DNA of 64,000 nucleotides from JAZBPO01 sp963691775 (GCA_963691775.1 OY829369.1:2790001-2854000), one strand, 5' to 3'. Shown: positions 24,877 through 33,845, counted from the stretch's first letter. The notes: generated by a model from the sequence alone, not told the origin. Made by a program: numbers and translations.

Positions 24877-25992
24877 ATGTCCTCCGCGAACGTGAAGCCT
24901 GACCCAGCACCCGTGCCCGCCGCCCCGTCGGCCGCTGACCGGCCCTTCGGACTGCGCGTGCTCGGCTTCGGCGCGAGTGCCGCATCCATCGAGTTCGAGC
25001 GGGGCGCCTTCAACGTTGTGCTCGGCCGTAACGGTGCCGGGAAGACGTCCCTTTGTCGCCTCATTGCTGGGCTTGATGCGGCGGCTGGTGCGCGCGTACT
25101 GACGCCGGAGAGGGAGCTGACCGAACTCGATGCGCGCGCGCGCAGCGTGGCACTCGTATTCGGCGAGTTCGTGAACTACCCCGGTTTATCGGTCGTCGAG
25201 AATATTGCACTGCCGTTGCGCGCAGCGGGCGTTGCGCCAGCAGAAGCGGACGTCCGGGCGCGTGAAATGGCGGCGCGTACCGGCCTGGGTGATTTTCTCG
25301 ATCGCCTGCCGGAACAGCTCTCCGGTGGTCAGCAGCAGCGCGTTGCCCTGGCGCGCGCGATCGCTCGCGATCCAGACATCCTGCTCCTGGACGAACCGCT
25401 TGCGAATCTTGACTACAAGCTGCGCGAGATCATGGAGGATGAGCTCCGCGCGCTATTCGCTGGTTCCTCGCCCACCCTGGTGTACACGACCTCCGATCCG
25501 CGCGAGGCGCTTCAGCTCGCAGATCGTCTGATCATGCTCGATACGGGGCGACTGATCGCGCAAGGCGCACCGCTGGCGCTCCTTGGCCGTCCCGTCTCCA
25601 TGGCCGCGGCAGACCTGCTGTGCGACCCGGCGCTTAACGTCGCCCACGCGCGCCGCACGGGCGACGCCTTCATGCTCGAGCGCGGTCCGACCCTCATGCT
25701 GTCCGCGTGCTTCGACGGCCCCGACGGCCCCTGCCGCATCGGCATTCGGCCTGATCACCTCCGCCTCGCAGCGGAGGCTGTCCCGGTCGACGATCAGCGC
25801 GCGGTCGTCTTCGATGCGGAGGTGCTATTCACCGAAACGACCGGTTCTGACACCTACGTCCACCTGCGCGTCGGCGCGTCGGACTGGGTTGCCCACCTCG
25901 ATGGCCTGCACGGGCTTGCCGCGGGATCGGCGGCGCGCTTCACGGTCGCGGTCTCGGATGTGCTGTGCTTCCCGGTCGAGGAGACGCGCTGA
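24877..25992 (+). CDS. glpS: Glycerol ABC transporter ATP-binding protein GlpS
   Basis: First ATPase of a carbohydrate-type (CUT1) importer. The 371-residue protein has Walker A GRNGAGKTS near 49-57, signature LSGGQQQ near 149, Walker B ILLLDEP, and a C-terminal TOBE/OB regulatory domain (about 235-370). The set of two different ATPases, two permeases, a DUF2160 protein and a large binding protein is that of the rhizobial glycerol importer GlpSTPQV, so I use those names. A TATGCT at 24850-24855 may be the -10 box of the operon. The stop overlaps the glpT start. Confidence 0.85.
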   Translation: MSSANVKPDPAPVPAAPSAADRPFGLRVLGFGASAASIEFERGAFNVVLGRNGAGKTSLCRLIAGLDAAAGARVLTPERELTELDARARSVALVFGEFVNYPGLSVVENIALPLRAAGVAPAEADVRAREMAARTGLGDFLDRLPEQLSGGQQQRVALARAIARDPDILLLDEPLANLDYKLREIMEDELRALFAGSSPTLVYTTSDPREALQLADRLIMLDTGRLIAQGAPLALLGRPVSMAAADLLCDPALNVAHARRTGDAFMLERGPTLMLSACFDGPDGPCRIGIRPDHLRLAAEAVPVDDQRAVVFDAEVLFTETTGSDTYVHLRVGASDWVAHLDGLHGLAAGSAARFTVAVSDVLCFPVEETR

Positions 25993-27095
25993 TGGCGCGC
26001 CTTCGTTTCGAGGATGTCTCGCACCGCTATGGTGACGGCCCTTGGGTTCTCGAGGGATTGCATCTCGACGTTGCCGACGGTGAGGCGCACGCACTCCTGG
26101 GCCCCTCCGGTGCGGGCAAGAGCACCCTGCTCAATCTGCTGTCCGGTCTGCGTTCGCCCACGGCGGGCTGCATTCGGCTCGACGATGCCGACGTGACCCG
26201 GGCGTCGCCGCGCGCGCGCAACATTGCCCAGGTGTTCCAGTTCCCGGTCGTGTACGACGGCCTGTCCGTGCGCGGCAATCTGATGTTCCCGCTGCGCAAT
26301 CAGGGCATGGCGGCCGCCGCGGCAAGGGCCCGGGTCGATGCGGTCGCGGAGCTCATGGAACTGACACAGGTGCTCGACGCCCGCTCTGCCGCGCTGTCAG
26401 CTTACGACCGGCAGAAGGCCGCCATGGCGCGGGCACTCGTCCGACCCGACGTGGCGGCGGTGCTGCTCGACGAACCGCTGACGGCAGTGGAGCCCGGCGC
26501 GAAGTGGCGTCTTCGCCGCGCACTGAAGCATGTCCAGCGGGAACTGGGCCTGACGATGATCTACGTCACTCACGACCAGCTCGAAGCGCTCAGCTTCGCG
26601 GATCGGGTCAGCGTCATGGAGGGCGGACGCATCCTGCAGACCGCGACGCCCGCCGCCCTGTTCGACGATCCCGATCACGCCTTTGTCGGCCACTTCATCG
26701 GCTCTCCGGGCATGAACCTGCTTCCCGCAACCGTCGCCGGCCGCACAGTGCGCCTTGAGGGCTGTGAAGCGTTCGAGCTCGGCGACGCCTTTCCGGATGG
26801 CGACTGCGAGCTCGGTTTCCGCCCTGAGGACGGTGAGATCGGGGGTGCCGTAGCGGAAACCTCGGCCGCTGTCTCGATTCCCGTCGTCGTCGATCAGGTG
26901 CGCACGCTCGGCCTGCGCGGAGGCACTGCCCAAGGGCGCGTGCAGGCGACCTTCGCTGGCAGGCACCTCCATCTTAGGCAGGCGACGACGGACGTCACGC
27001 CAGGGCCGACGCATCTGCACGTGCCGCGCGATCGCGTGCGCCTGTTCCGCGACGGTTGGCGCCTGCGCGGGGAGGGCGGTCGCCATGAGACGTGA
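25992..27095 (+). CDS. glpT: Glycerol ABC transporter ATP-binding protein GlpT
   Basis: Second ATPase of the importer, 367 residues, with Walker A GPSGAGKST near 38-46, Q-loop IAQVFQFPVVYDGLSV, Walker B AVLLDEP and the switch histidine in VTHDQ, then a TOBE domain. The ABC signature is degenerate: LSAYDRQ replaces LSGGQ. With GlpS keeping a canonical signature, one of the two ATP sites should be weak or regulatory. The ATG at 25992 forms TGATG with the glpS stop. The end overlaps glpP by 11 bases. Confidence 0.85.
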   Translation: MARLRFEDVSHRYGDGPWVLEGLHLDVADGEAHALLGPSGAGKSTLLNLLSGLRSPTAGCIRLDDADVTRASPRARNIAQVFQFPVVYDGLSVRGNLMFPLRNQGMAAAAARARVDAVAELMELTQVLDARSAALSAYDRQKAAMARALVRPDVAAVLLDEPLTAVEPGAKWRLRRALKHVQRELGLTMIYVTHDQLEALSFADRVSVMEGGRILQTATPAALFDDPDHAFVGHFIGSPGMNLLPATVAGRTVRLEGCEAFELGDAFPDGDCELGFRPEDGEIGGAVAETSAAVSIPVVVDQVRTLGLRGGTAQGRVQATFAGRHLHLRQATTDVTPGPTHLHVPRDRVRLFRDGWRLRGEGGRHET

Positions 27096-27960
27096 GCGCC
27101 CGCAGGACAATCTGCGCGGCTGGCTCGGCGTGCTGCCCGTGCTTCTCATCGTTATGTTCAGCGCGGTGATTCCGCTGATGACGGTGGTGAACTACTCGGT
27201 CCAGGACATCTTCGACGTCAGCACGCGACTGTTCGTTGGTCTCGACTGGTACCGGCAGATCCTCGGCGATGCAGAACTCCACGCGGCGCTCGCGCGGCAG
27301 CTCGGTTTCACGGCGCTTGTGATCGCCATCGAATTGCCCCTTGGCATCCTCGTTGGCAGGATGATGCCGCGCGGGGGCGCGGCGGCCGGCGCCTTGCTCG
27401 TACTCTTCGCGATTCCGCTGCTGGTGCCCTGGAACGTGGTCGGCACCATCTGGCAGATCTTCGCGCGCCCGGACATCGGTCTTCTCGGCCAGGCCGTCAA
27501 TGCGCTGGGTGCCGACTTCAACTACACGGCGGATCCGCTCGATGCGTGGATCACGCTCGTCATGCTCGACGTCTGGCACTGGACCTCGCTCGTGGCGCTG
27601 CTCACCTACTCGGGCCTGCGTGCGATCCCTGGTGCCTACTACGAAGCAGCGGCGATCGATGGTGCGAGCGCCTGGCAGACCTTCCTCTTCATCGAACTGC
27701 CGCGCCTGCGTGCCGTGCTGACGATCGCCGTGCTGCTGCGCCTCATGGACAGCCTGATGATCTACACCGAGCCCTTCGTCCTCACTGGGGGCGGGCCGGG
27801 GAATTCGACCACCTTTCTCAGTCAGTACCTCGCGACCCTCGCCGTCGGGCAGTTCGATCTCGGGCCTGCAGCAGCCTTCTCGATCATCTACTTCCTCGTG
27901 ATCTTGCTGATCTGCTGGGCGTTCTATCGGGCCGTCATGGTCCGCGGGGAGGACCCATGA
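27085..27960 (+). CDS. glpP: Glycerol ABC transporter permease GlpP
   Basis: A 291-residue inner-membrane permease of the MalF/UgpA type with six hydrophobic helices. The EAA loop that contacts the ATPases is YYEAAAIDGASAWQTFLFIELP near residue 188. The C-terminal part includes TEPFVLTGGGPGNSTTFLSQYL, typical of sugar-type permeases. It overlaps glpT upstream and glpQ downstream (ATGA), so translation is coupled. Confidence 0.87.
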   Translation: MRRERPQDNLRGWLGVLPVLLIVMFSAVIPLMTVVNYSVQDIFDVSTRLFVGLDWYRQILGDAELHAALARQLGFTALVIAIELPLGILVGRMMPRGGAAAGALLVLFAIPLLVPWNVVGTIWQIFARPDIGLLGQAVNALGADFNYTADPLDAWITLVMLDVWHWTSLVALLTYSGLRAIPGAYYEAAAIDGASAWQTFLFIELPRLRAVLTIAVLLRLMDSLMIYTEPFVLTGGGPGNSTTFLSQYLATLAVGQFDLGPAAAFSIIYFLVILLICWAFYRAVMVRGEDP

Positions 27961-28766
27961 TGCGCGGCGGCCGCGCCCCCACAATCGTGCTGGTGCTCTA
28001 CGGCGTCTATCTGCTGTTGCCTATCTACTGGCTCGCGACGATGGCGCTGTCGACGAACGCCGACATCCTCGCTGGCGGCCGTATGTGGCCGAGTACGCCG
28101 ACCCTCGCGAATTTCCAGGAGGTGTTTACCAACCCTGTCTGGTATGAGGGCTTCGCGAACTCCCTCGCCTACGTGTTCATCAACACGGTTCTGTCGATCG
28201 GCATCGCGTTGCCGGCGGCGTATGCCTTCTCGCGCTATCGCTTTCTTGGTGACGGTCACTTGTTCTTCTGGCTGCTTTCGAACCGCATGGCGCCGCCGGC
28301 TGTTTTTCTGCTGCCGTTCTTTCAGCTCTACTCGGCGGTTGGACTTTTCGACACGCCCTGGGCTGTGGCGCTTGCCCACTGCCTGTTCACGGTGCCGCTC
28401 TCGGTTTGGATCCTGGAAGGATTCATCTCCGGCGTGCCACGACAGATCGATGAGATGGCGCGGGTGGACGGCATTCCCTTCTCCACCTTCTTTGTGCGCA
28501 TCTTCCTACCGCTGATCCGCGCTGGCATCGGCGTCGCCGTGTTCTTCTGCTTCATGTTCAGTTGGGTCGAACTGTTGCTGGCCCGTACCCTTACCGCGAG
28601 CGAGGCGAAGCCGATCGTCGTGGTGATGACACGCACGGTGAGCGCCTCCGGTCTGGATTGGGGGGTACTGTCAGCGGCGGGTCTGCTGACGATCGTGCCC
28701 GGCCTTGCCGTCGTGTGGTTCGTGCGCGGCTATCTCGTGCGCGGCTTCGCGCTCGGCCGGGTGTGA
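27957..28766 (+). CDS. glpQ: Glycerol ABC transporter permease GlpQ
   Basis: A 269-residue permease of the MalG/UgpE type with six helices. The first is VLVLYGVYLLLPIYWLATMAL, and the EAA loop is around PRQIDEMARVDGIPFSTFFVRIFLP near residue 160. The ATG at 27957 overlaps the glpP stop; a second ATG at 27960 is equally possible. A much longer frame reaching back to 27546 lies inside glpP and is ignored. The partner subunit of GlpP. Confidence 0.87.
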   Translation: MMRGGRAPTIVLVLYGVYLLLPIYWLATMALSTNADILAGGRMWPSTPTLANFQEVFTNPVWYEGFANSLAYVFINTVLSIGIALPAAYAFSRYRFLGDGHLFFWLLSNRMAPPAVFLLPFFQLYSAVGLFDTPWAVALAHCLFTVPLSVWILEGFISGVPRQIDEMARVDGIPFSTFFVRIFLPLIRAGIGVAVFFCFMFSWVELLLARTLTASEAKPIVVVMTRTVSASGLDWGVLSAAGLLTIVPGLAVVWFVRGYLVRGFALGRV

Positions 28767-28771
28767 TCGTC

Positions 28772-29050
28772 ATGAATCTCTCGTGGATGGCCTGGACGAT
28801 GCCGACCGCGATCTTCTTCGGATCGATCGCGGGCGCCCTCCTGCTCATGACCCTATGGGAAAAGATCCGGCCCACGATGCGCAGACGTGGTCTGCTGCCC
28901 TTCGCGACGACGCGCGGTGATCGCTTTTTCCTGGGCCTGCTGCTCGGCGCGTTCCTTCATCTTGCCTGGCTGGGTCTGCTCGCTGCGCCGATCTGGTTCG
29001 CGACGGCCCTCTGGCTTCTGTGCCTGCCCGCGCTCCTGCGCTGGGGCTGA
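28772..29050 (+). CDS. DUF2160 small membrane protein of the glycerol ABC transporter
   Basis: A 92-residue protein with three hydrophobic helices, starting MNLSWMAWTMPTAIFFGSIA and containing the basic loop TLWEKIRPTMRRRGLLPFATTRGDRFF. This is the DUF2160 pattern, which is found between permease and binding-protein genes of glycerol-type ABC operons. Its biochemical role is not known; an accessory membrane subunit is likely. A GTG three codons upstream is an alternative start. It lies 5 bases after glpQ. Confidence 0.82.
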   Translation: MNLSWMAWTMPTAIFFGSIAGALLLMTLWEKIRPTMRRRGLLPFATTRGDRFFLGLLLGAFLHLAWLGLLAAPIWFATALWLLCLPALLRWG

Positions 29051-29114
29051 CGCGCGCCTCTCTGCTAGCCTTCGCGGCCACCTCTGCGCTGCGCAGATCG
29101 TTCAGGAGCGTTCG

Positions 29115-30899
29115 ATGACCCGCACGAGTTCCCGCTTCAACACTGCTCTTTGCGCACTTGCACTGCTCTCAGCTGGCCTGCTCGTGGGCTGCGACGGTAG
29201 TGGTGAGACGGCCGGCGAGACTGCGTCCGACAGCATCGAGACGGTCATGCTTGATGCGGATGCCGCAGCGCGCTGGGTCGACAAGGAGTTCCAGCCGTCG
29301 ACGCTCAGCCGAGAGGCGCAGCTCGCGGAGATGGCCTGGTTCGCGGAGGCCGCCGCCCCGTACCGAGGCATGGAGATTTCCGTCGTCTCGGAAACGCTGA
29401 CCACGCATGAGTACGAGGCTGGCACCCTTGCGCGCGCCTTCGAGGAAATCACTGGCATTCGCGTTCGCCACGACCTCATCCAGGAAGGGGACGTGATCGA
29501 GAAGTTGCAGACGCAGATGCAGTCCGGACGCAGCATCTACGACGCGTACATCAACGACTCGGATCTCATCGGCACGCACTCGCGCTATGGATACGTCGTG
29601 CCGCTCACGGACTTCATGGCCGGTGAGGGTGCAGACGTCACGTCGCCAACGCTCGATCTCGCGGATTTCATCGGCCTCTCGTTTACCACCGGACCGGACG
29701 GCAAGGTCTACCAGTTGCCCGATCAGCAGTTCGCGAACCTCTACTGGTTTCGAGCGGACTGGTTCGAGCGTCAGGACTTTCAGCAGCAGTTCTATGCCCG
29801 CTACGGCTATGAGCTCGGTGTGCCGGTGAACTGGACGGCCTACGAGGACATCGCCGAGTTCTTCACGGAGCACGTGCGCGAAATCGACGGCGAGACCGTC
29901 TATGGCCATATGGACTACGGCAAGAAGGACCCGTCGCTCGGATGGCGCTTCACCGACGCCTGGCTGTCCATGGCCGGCACCGGCGACGTCGGTATTCCCA
30001 ATGGCCTGCCCGTCGACGAATGGGGGATGCGGGTGGAGGGCTGTAGGCCTGCAGGCTCTGCCGTGACGCGCGGTGGCGCGGTGAATGCGCCGGCCTCCGT
30101 GTATGCATTGGAGCGCTACATAGCGTGGCTTCGGCGCTTTGCGCCGCCGGAAGCTGCCGGGATGACGTTCTCCGAGGCGGGCCCGGTGCCGGCTCAGGGA
30201 CACATCGCGCAGCAGATCTTCTGGTACACCACCTTCACCGCCGACATGATCAAAGCGGGCCTGCCGGTCGTGAACGAGGACGGGACGCCGAAGTGGCGCA
30301 TGGCGCCTTCTCCGCACGGACCCTACTGGGAAACCGGTATGAAGCTCGGCTATCAAGACACGGGCGCCTGGACGTTCCTCGACAGTACGCCCCTGAATCG
30401 GCGCAAGGCGGCCTGGCTCTATGCGCAGTTCGTGACGTCGAAGTCGGTATCGCTGAAGAAGACGATCACGGGCCTCACCCCGATCCGTGCGTCGGATCTC
30501 GCCAGCCAGGCCATGACCGACATGGCACCCCGCCTCGGTGGCCTCGTCGAGTTCTATCGCAGCCCGGACCGGGTGCAGTGGACACCTACGGGCACGAACG
30601 TTCCGGACTATCCGAAGCTTGCGCAGCTCTGGTGGCCGAACGTTGCCGCAGCCGTGAGCGGCGAGATGACGGCGCAAGCTGCGCTCGATCGCCTCGCCGA
30701 AGCGCAGGATGCCGTGCTCGCACGGCTTGAGCGCGCCGGCATCCAGGGCGAATGCGGTCCGGTTCTGAATCCGGAAGAAAGCGCCGAGGTCTGGTTAGGA
30801 CGCCCGGGCGCGCCGAAGCAGAAGCTCGTGGACGAGCGCCCGCCCGGCAAAACTGTCCCGTACGGCGAGCTCGTGCAGCGCTGGGCCGAGGCGTCCTGA
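29115..30899 (+). CDS. glpV: Glycerol ABC transporter substrate-binding lipoprotein GlpV
   Basis: A 594-residue extracellular solute-binding protein. The signal ends with a lipobox, GLLVGC with C26, so it is probably anchored to the outer face of a membrane. An acidic linker follows, then a large two-domain binding fold with YDAYINDSDLIG, LPDQQFANLYWFRADWF and WTAYEDIAEFF. CUT1 binding proteins are usually about 420 residues; the 580-600 residue size is typical of the glycerol-type family. AGGAGCG precedes the ATG, and a TAGCCT at 29066-29071 could give it its own promoter, useful because binding proteins need high copy number. Confidence 0.85.
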   Translation: MTRTSSRFNTALCALALLSAGLLVGCDGSGETAGETASDSIETVMLDADAAARWVDKEFQPSTLSREAQLAEMAWFAEAAAPYRGMEISVVSETLTTHEYEAGTLARAFEEITGIRVRHDLIQEGDVIEKLQTQMQSGRSIYDAYINDSDLIGTHSRYGYVVPLTDFMAGEGADVTSPTLDLADFIGLSFTTGPDGKVYQLPDQQFANLYWFRADWFERQDFQQQFYARYGYELGVPVNWTAYEDIAEFFTEHVREIDGETVYGHMDYGKKDPSLGWRFTDAWLSMAGTGDVGIPNGLPVDEWGMRVEGCRPAGSAVTRGGAVNAPASVYALERYIAWLRRFAPPEAAGMTFSEAGPVPAQGHIAQQIFWYTTFTADMIKAGLPVVNEDGTPKWRMAPSPHGPYWETGMKLGYQDTGAWTFLDSTPLNRRKAAWLYAQFVTSKSVSLKKTITGLTPIRASDLASQAMTDMAPRLGGLVEFYRSPDRVQWTPTGTNVPDYPKLAQLWWPNVAAAVSGEMTAQAALDRLAEAQDAVLARLERAGIQGECGPVLNPEESAEVWLGRPGAPKQKLVDERPPGKTVPYGELVQRWAEAS

Positions 30900-30915
30900 G
30901 GACACGGCGCTGCTA

Positions 30916-31947
30916 TCAGCGCGAGGTCGCGAGCACCACGCGCTCGCCGTCCCGGATGACGACAAACTCGATGCGCTCGCCCTCGTCGATCTCTTCGACG
31001 CGTGCCTGGATGGCTTCGTAGGACTCGGGCGTCGAGTCGATCGGCACGCCCATGATCTCCACGAGCACGTCACCGCCGAGCAGAACGTCGCGGCTGCCTA
31101 TGTGAGCAGGGATGTTGCCGCCCTCGAGACCGATGTAGTAGCTCGGGCTGCGATAGGCGACCTGTTGAATGAGAAGGCCGAACCCGGTGCCGATGTTGAA
31201 GGCCTTCGCGAGCTCGTTCTCGAGCGGTACGGCCGAGAAACCGAGCCAGAGGCCGCTGCGATCAAGCATACGGGTGCGCAGGCTGCTTACGGACACGGCG
31301 ATGCCGATGCCGTCAAAACCGCCTCCCCGACTGATGATGCTGCTCACGATGCCGACCACGCGCCCGCGCATGTCGAACATCGGTCCACCAGAGTTCCCCG
31401 TGTTGATGGATGCGTCTGTCTGCACGTACTCCACGGCTCCGGCGAGTGGCCCGCTGGTCTCCGTGCGCAGGCCCGAGACGATGCCGCGGGACAGGGTCCG
31501 TTCTATGCCGAAGGGCGCGCCGACGACGAAGATGTCCTCGCCCACGGGCGGTGGCGCGTCTGCCAGCTTCGCGGGGGACACGCCGTCCGGCACCCGCTCG
31601 ACGCGAAGGAGCGCGAGGTCCGAAGGCACTTCCGAGGCAAGGATGCGGGCGGGCAGAACGGTGCCGTCCTCGAAGGAAACGGCGACTTCCTCGGCGGTCT
31701 GAACGACGTGCGCAGCCGTGGCGATCAGTCCGTCATCGTCGATCAGGACGCCAGAACCGAGACCACCTGTCGAGCGCATTGCAACGGCACCGTCCGGGCC
31801 CGGCGTCGGCGAGCGCTCTACGGTGCGGATAGTGACCACCGCTGGCGAGGCGGCTTCGAAGCGCCTTGCCAGTTCGGCGTCGGGCCAGGCAGGCGCTGCG
31901 CCGAGGATCAGCAACAGCAGCGACAGCCGGCGAACGAGGACAGGCAT
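30916..31947 (-). CDS. Secreted HtrA/DegP-like serine protease
   Basis: A 343-residue trypsin-like protease with an N-terminal signal segment (MPVLVRRLSLLLLILGAAPA) and the catalytic triad H80 (ATAAHVV), D110 (SDLALL) and S187 (TGNSGGP). A single PDZ-like domain follows (about 235-340) with VLVEIMGVPIDS. It is therefore a one-PDZ, DegS-like enzyme, either periplasmic or membrane-tethered. The ATG at 31947 gives the best signal; a frame extends to 32028. It is transcribed against both neighbouring clusters, so it is not part of the glycerol or urease operon. Confidence 0.87.
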   Translation of the reverse strand: MPVLVRRLSLLLLILGAAPAWPDAELARRFEAASPAVVTIRTVERSPTPGPDGAVAMRSTGGLGSGVLIDDDGLIATAAHVVQTAEEVAVSFEDGTVLPARILASEVPSDLALLRVERVPDGVSPAKLADAPPPVGEDIFVVGAPFGIERTLSRGIVSGLRTETSGPLAGAVEYVQTDASINTGNSGGPMFDMRGRVVGIVSSIISRGGGFDGIGIAVSVSSLRTRMLDRSGLWLGFSAVPLENELAKAFNIGTGFGLLIQQVAYRSPSYYIGLEGGNIPAHIGSRDVLLGGDVLVEIMGVPIDSTPESYEAIQARVEEIDEGERIEFVVIRDGERVVLATSR

Positions 31948-32089
31948 GCGATGAGCTCCACGAGGTTTCGTTGGGCGGCGCAGTGTGCCTGTCAACCGGC
32001 CACATTGCTTTGCTTGGGGAGCCATCAATTGGTTCTATCGCGACGGGACGGGGACACTTCGACGCGGATGCACTAGGGTCTTAAGGTCG

Positions 32090-32959
32090 GTGGCGCAGTC
32101 CGCGCTCGAGCAGTACTGGAGAATCGTTCTGTCCAGCAATGCCCCGAACGCGGCCGAGCCGGCAGCAGCGATGCAGCGTAGCCGCGGCGGCCTGCGGGTC
32201 GGCATCGGAGCCCCTTCGCGCCTCACGGACCTGTTTCAGGATGGGGCCATGCGAGCGCGCCTACCACGCGCCCTTCCCGGTGCACCCCTCGAGGTCGTGG
32301 TGATCAATACGGCTGGCGGCATGACGGGCGGCGATCGCTACGAGATTGCGATCGACGTTGAAGCGGGCGCCGTCGGCACGCTCGTTGGTCAGGCCTGCGA
32401 GAAGCTGTATCGCTCCTCTGGTGGTGACGCCGTGCTCGACGTCCGGTTGCGCATCGCCGAGGGCGGACAGCTTCACTGGCTCCCGCAGCCCGCGATCCTT
32501 TTCGACGGCTCCGCATTTCGCCGCCGATTGTCAGTCGAGCTTGCCCCGGGTGCCCGCTTCTTCGGCCTCGAGGCGTCCGTCCTCGGTCGTGCGGCCATGG
32601 GAGAAACGCTTTCGGATATACGCCTGCGTGAGGACTGGCGTGTGTACTCGGATGATGCGCTGGTTTGGGCAAGCGCGACGCGCATGAATCTTCCCGGCGA
32701 TGATCTTTCCGGCACGGCGACCCTCGGAGGCGGCAACGCCTTCGCGAGCTTCCTGTGCGCGGACGGCGATCCGGATGCAGTCGTCGAGCGCTTTCGCACC
32801 GTTGCCGAAGGGATACACGGGCGCATGGGGGCGAGTCGGGTCGGTGGCCTGGCCACGGCGACGCTCGTCGCGCCCGATAGCCGTCATCTGATGCAGGATC
32901 TCTCCACGATCATCCATCAGGTGACCGGGACCGCGGTGCCGCGCCTGTGGCACTGTTGA
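32090..32959 (+). CDS. ureD: Urease accessory protein UreD (UreH)
   Basis: UreD is the first accessory protein to bind apo-urease and recruits UreF and UreG for nickel delivery. The conserved core has LTDLFQDGAMRARLPR, VINTAGGMTGGDRYE, ACEKLYRS and LPQPAILFDGS. The start is uncertain: I take GTG at 32090 (289 residues), 10 bases after a TAGGGT element; ATG at 32171 would give 262 residues, and an open frame reaches 31985. It leads the urease cluster, with ureA 24 bases downstream behind AGGAGG. Confidence 0.92.
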   Translation: MAQSALEQYWRIVLSSNAPNAAEPAAAMQRSRGGLRVGIGAPSRLTDLFQDGAMRARLPRALPGAPLEVVVINTAGGMTGGDRYEIAIDVEAGAVGTLVGQACEKLYRSSGGDAVLDVRLRIAEGGQLHWLPQPAILFDGSAFRRRLSVELAPGARFFGLEASVLGRAAMGETLSDIRLREDWRVYSDDALVWASATRMNLPGDDLSGTATLGGGNAFASFLCADGDPDAVVERFRTVAEGIHGRMGASRVGGLATATLVAPDSRHLMQDLSTIIHQVTGTAVPRLWHC

Positions 32960-32983
32960 GGTCTGATCGATCAGGAGGCGCGC

Positions 32984-33286
32984 ATGAACCTCACGCCGCG
33001 TGAGAAGGACAAGCTCCTCGTCGCCACGGCCGCCATGGTGGCGCGTCGGCGCCTGGAGCGCGGGGTGAAGCTCAATCACCCCGAGGCAATTGCCCTCATT
33101 ACTGATTTCGTCGTCGAAGGCGCGCGCGACGGCAGGCCCGTGGCTGAGCTCATGCAGGCCGGCGCAACGGTGCTGACCCGGGATCAGGTCATGGAGGGCG
33201 TCGCCGAGATGATTCACGACGTGCAGGTGGAGGCGACCTTCCCCGACGGCACCAAGCTTGTCACCGTGCACAACCCCATCCGATAA
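32984..33286 (+). CDS. ureA: Urease subunit gamma
   Basis: The smallest structural subunit of urease, 100 residues, standard length. It begins MNLTPREKDKLLVATAAMVA and includes LNHPEAIALITDFVVEGARDG and MIHDVQVEATFPDGTKLVTV, all family signatures. Urease hydrolyses urea to ammonia and carbamate in the cytoplasm; the gamma subunit packs against alpha to form the trimeric core. A strong AGGAGG lies before the ATG. Confidence 0.98.
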   Translation: MNLTPREKDKLLVATAAMVARRRLERGVKLNHPEAIALITDFVVEGARDGRPVAELMQAGATVLTRDQVMEGVAEMIHDVQVEATFPDGTKLVTVHNPIR

Positions 33287-33303
33287 AGCCCGAGGAGCTC
33301 TTC

Positions 33304-33510
33304 ATGACTCGCTTCCTGCTTGCTGTTTCCGGACTCATTGCCGCTGCGCCGGCGCTCGCTCACGATGGCGCGGGTCTGCACCTGCACGCTGCAACGTTGA
33401 TCGTACCGATCATTGTCGCCGCCGCGTGCGCGACCCTCGTACTCGGGGCCGCGCCCAAGCGTGAGCGCATTCGTATCCGCGTGCGCGCCGAGCGTAGAGA
33501 TCGGTCGTGA
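33304..33510 (+). CDS. Small signal-peptide/membrane protein between ureA and ureB
   Basis: A 68-residue product: a cleavable-looking signal (MTRFLLAVSGLIAAAPALA), a short histidine-containing segment HDGAGLHLHA, one hydrophobic helix (TLIVPIIVAAACATLVLGA) and a basic tail (KRERIRIRVRAERRDRS). It begins 17 bases after ureA behind GAGGAGC and overlaps the ureB start by 4 bases, so it is clearly part of the operon. Small uncharacterised proteins at this position are known in some proteobacterial urease operons. The histidines after the signal hint at metal contact, but this is inference. Confidence 0.72.
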   Translation: MTRFLLAVSGLIAAAPALAHDGAGLHLHAATLIVPIIVAAACATLVLGAAPKRERIRIRVRAERRDRS

Positions 33511-33818
33511 TTCCCGGTGAAGTCTTCCCCGGTGAGGGCGAGCTCGAGCTCAACGTCGGCCGTCCGGTGACCGAGATCGAGGTTGCCAATACCGGGGACC
33601 GACCGGTGCAGGTCGGCTCGCACTACCACTTCGCTGAAACGAACACGGCGCTCTCGTTCGACCGCGATGCGGCACGGGGCCAGCGGCTCGACATTCCTGC
33701 GGGTACCGCCATCCGCTTTGAGCCCGGGCAGACGCGCAGCGTATCGCTCGTGCCTTTTGCAGGCGCGCGCGTGGTGCAGGGATTCGACGGCAAGGTGATG
33801 GGCGCCCTCGACGACTGA
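33507..33818 (+). CDS. ureB: Urease subunit beta
   Basis: The 103-residue beta subunit starts at a GTG (MIPGEVFPGEGELELNVGRP) and has the diagnostic VGSHYHFAETN, FDRDAARGQRLDIPAGTA and RFEPGQTRSVSLVPFAG. Length matches the family. The start overlaps the upstream small gene as GTGA. ureC begins 27 bases later behind GGGAGAAGG. Beta decorates the alpha-gamma core of the enzyme. Confidence 0.97.
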   Translation: MIPGEVFPGEGELELNVGRPVTEIEVANTGDRPVQVGSHYHFAETNTALSFDRDAARGQRLDIPAGTAIRFEPGQTRSVSLVPFAGARVVQGFDGKVMGALDD

Positions 33819-33845
33819 CGTCTGGCGCTGCACAGGGAGAAGGTC

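Noticed and set aside
27546..27956. Long N-terminal extension of GlpQ
   Set aside because: It lies wholly inside glpP in another frame; the normal permease begins at 27957.
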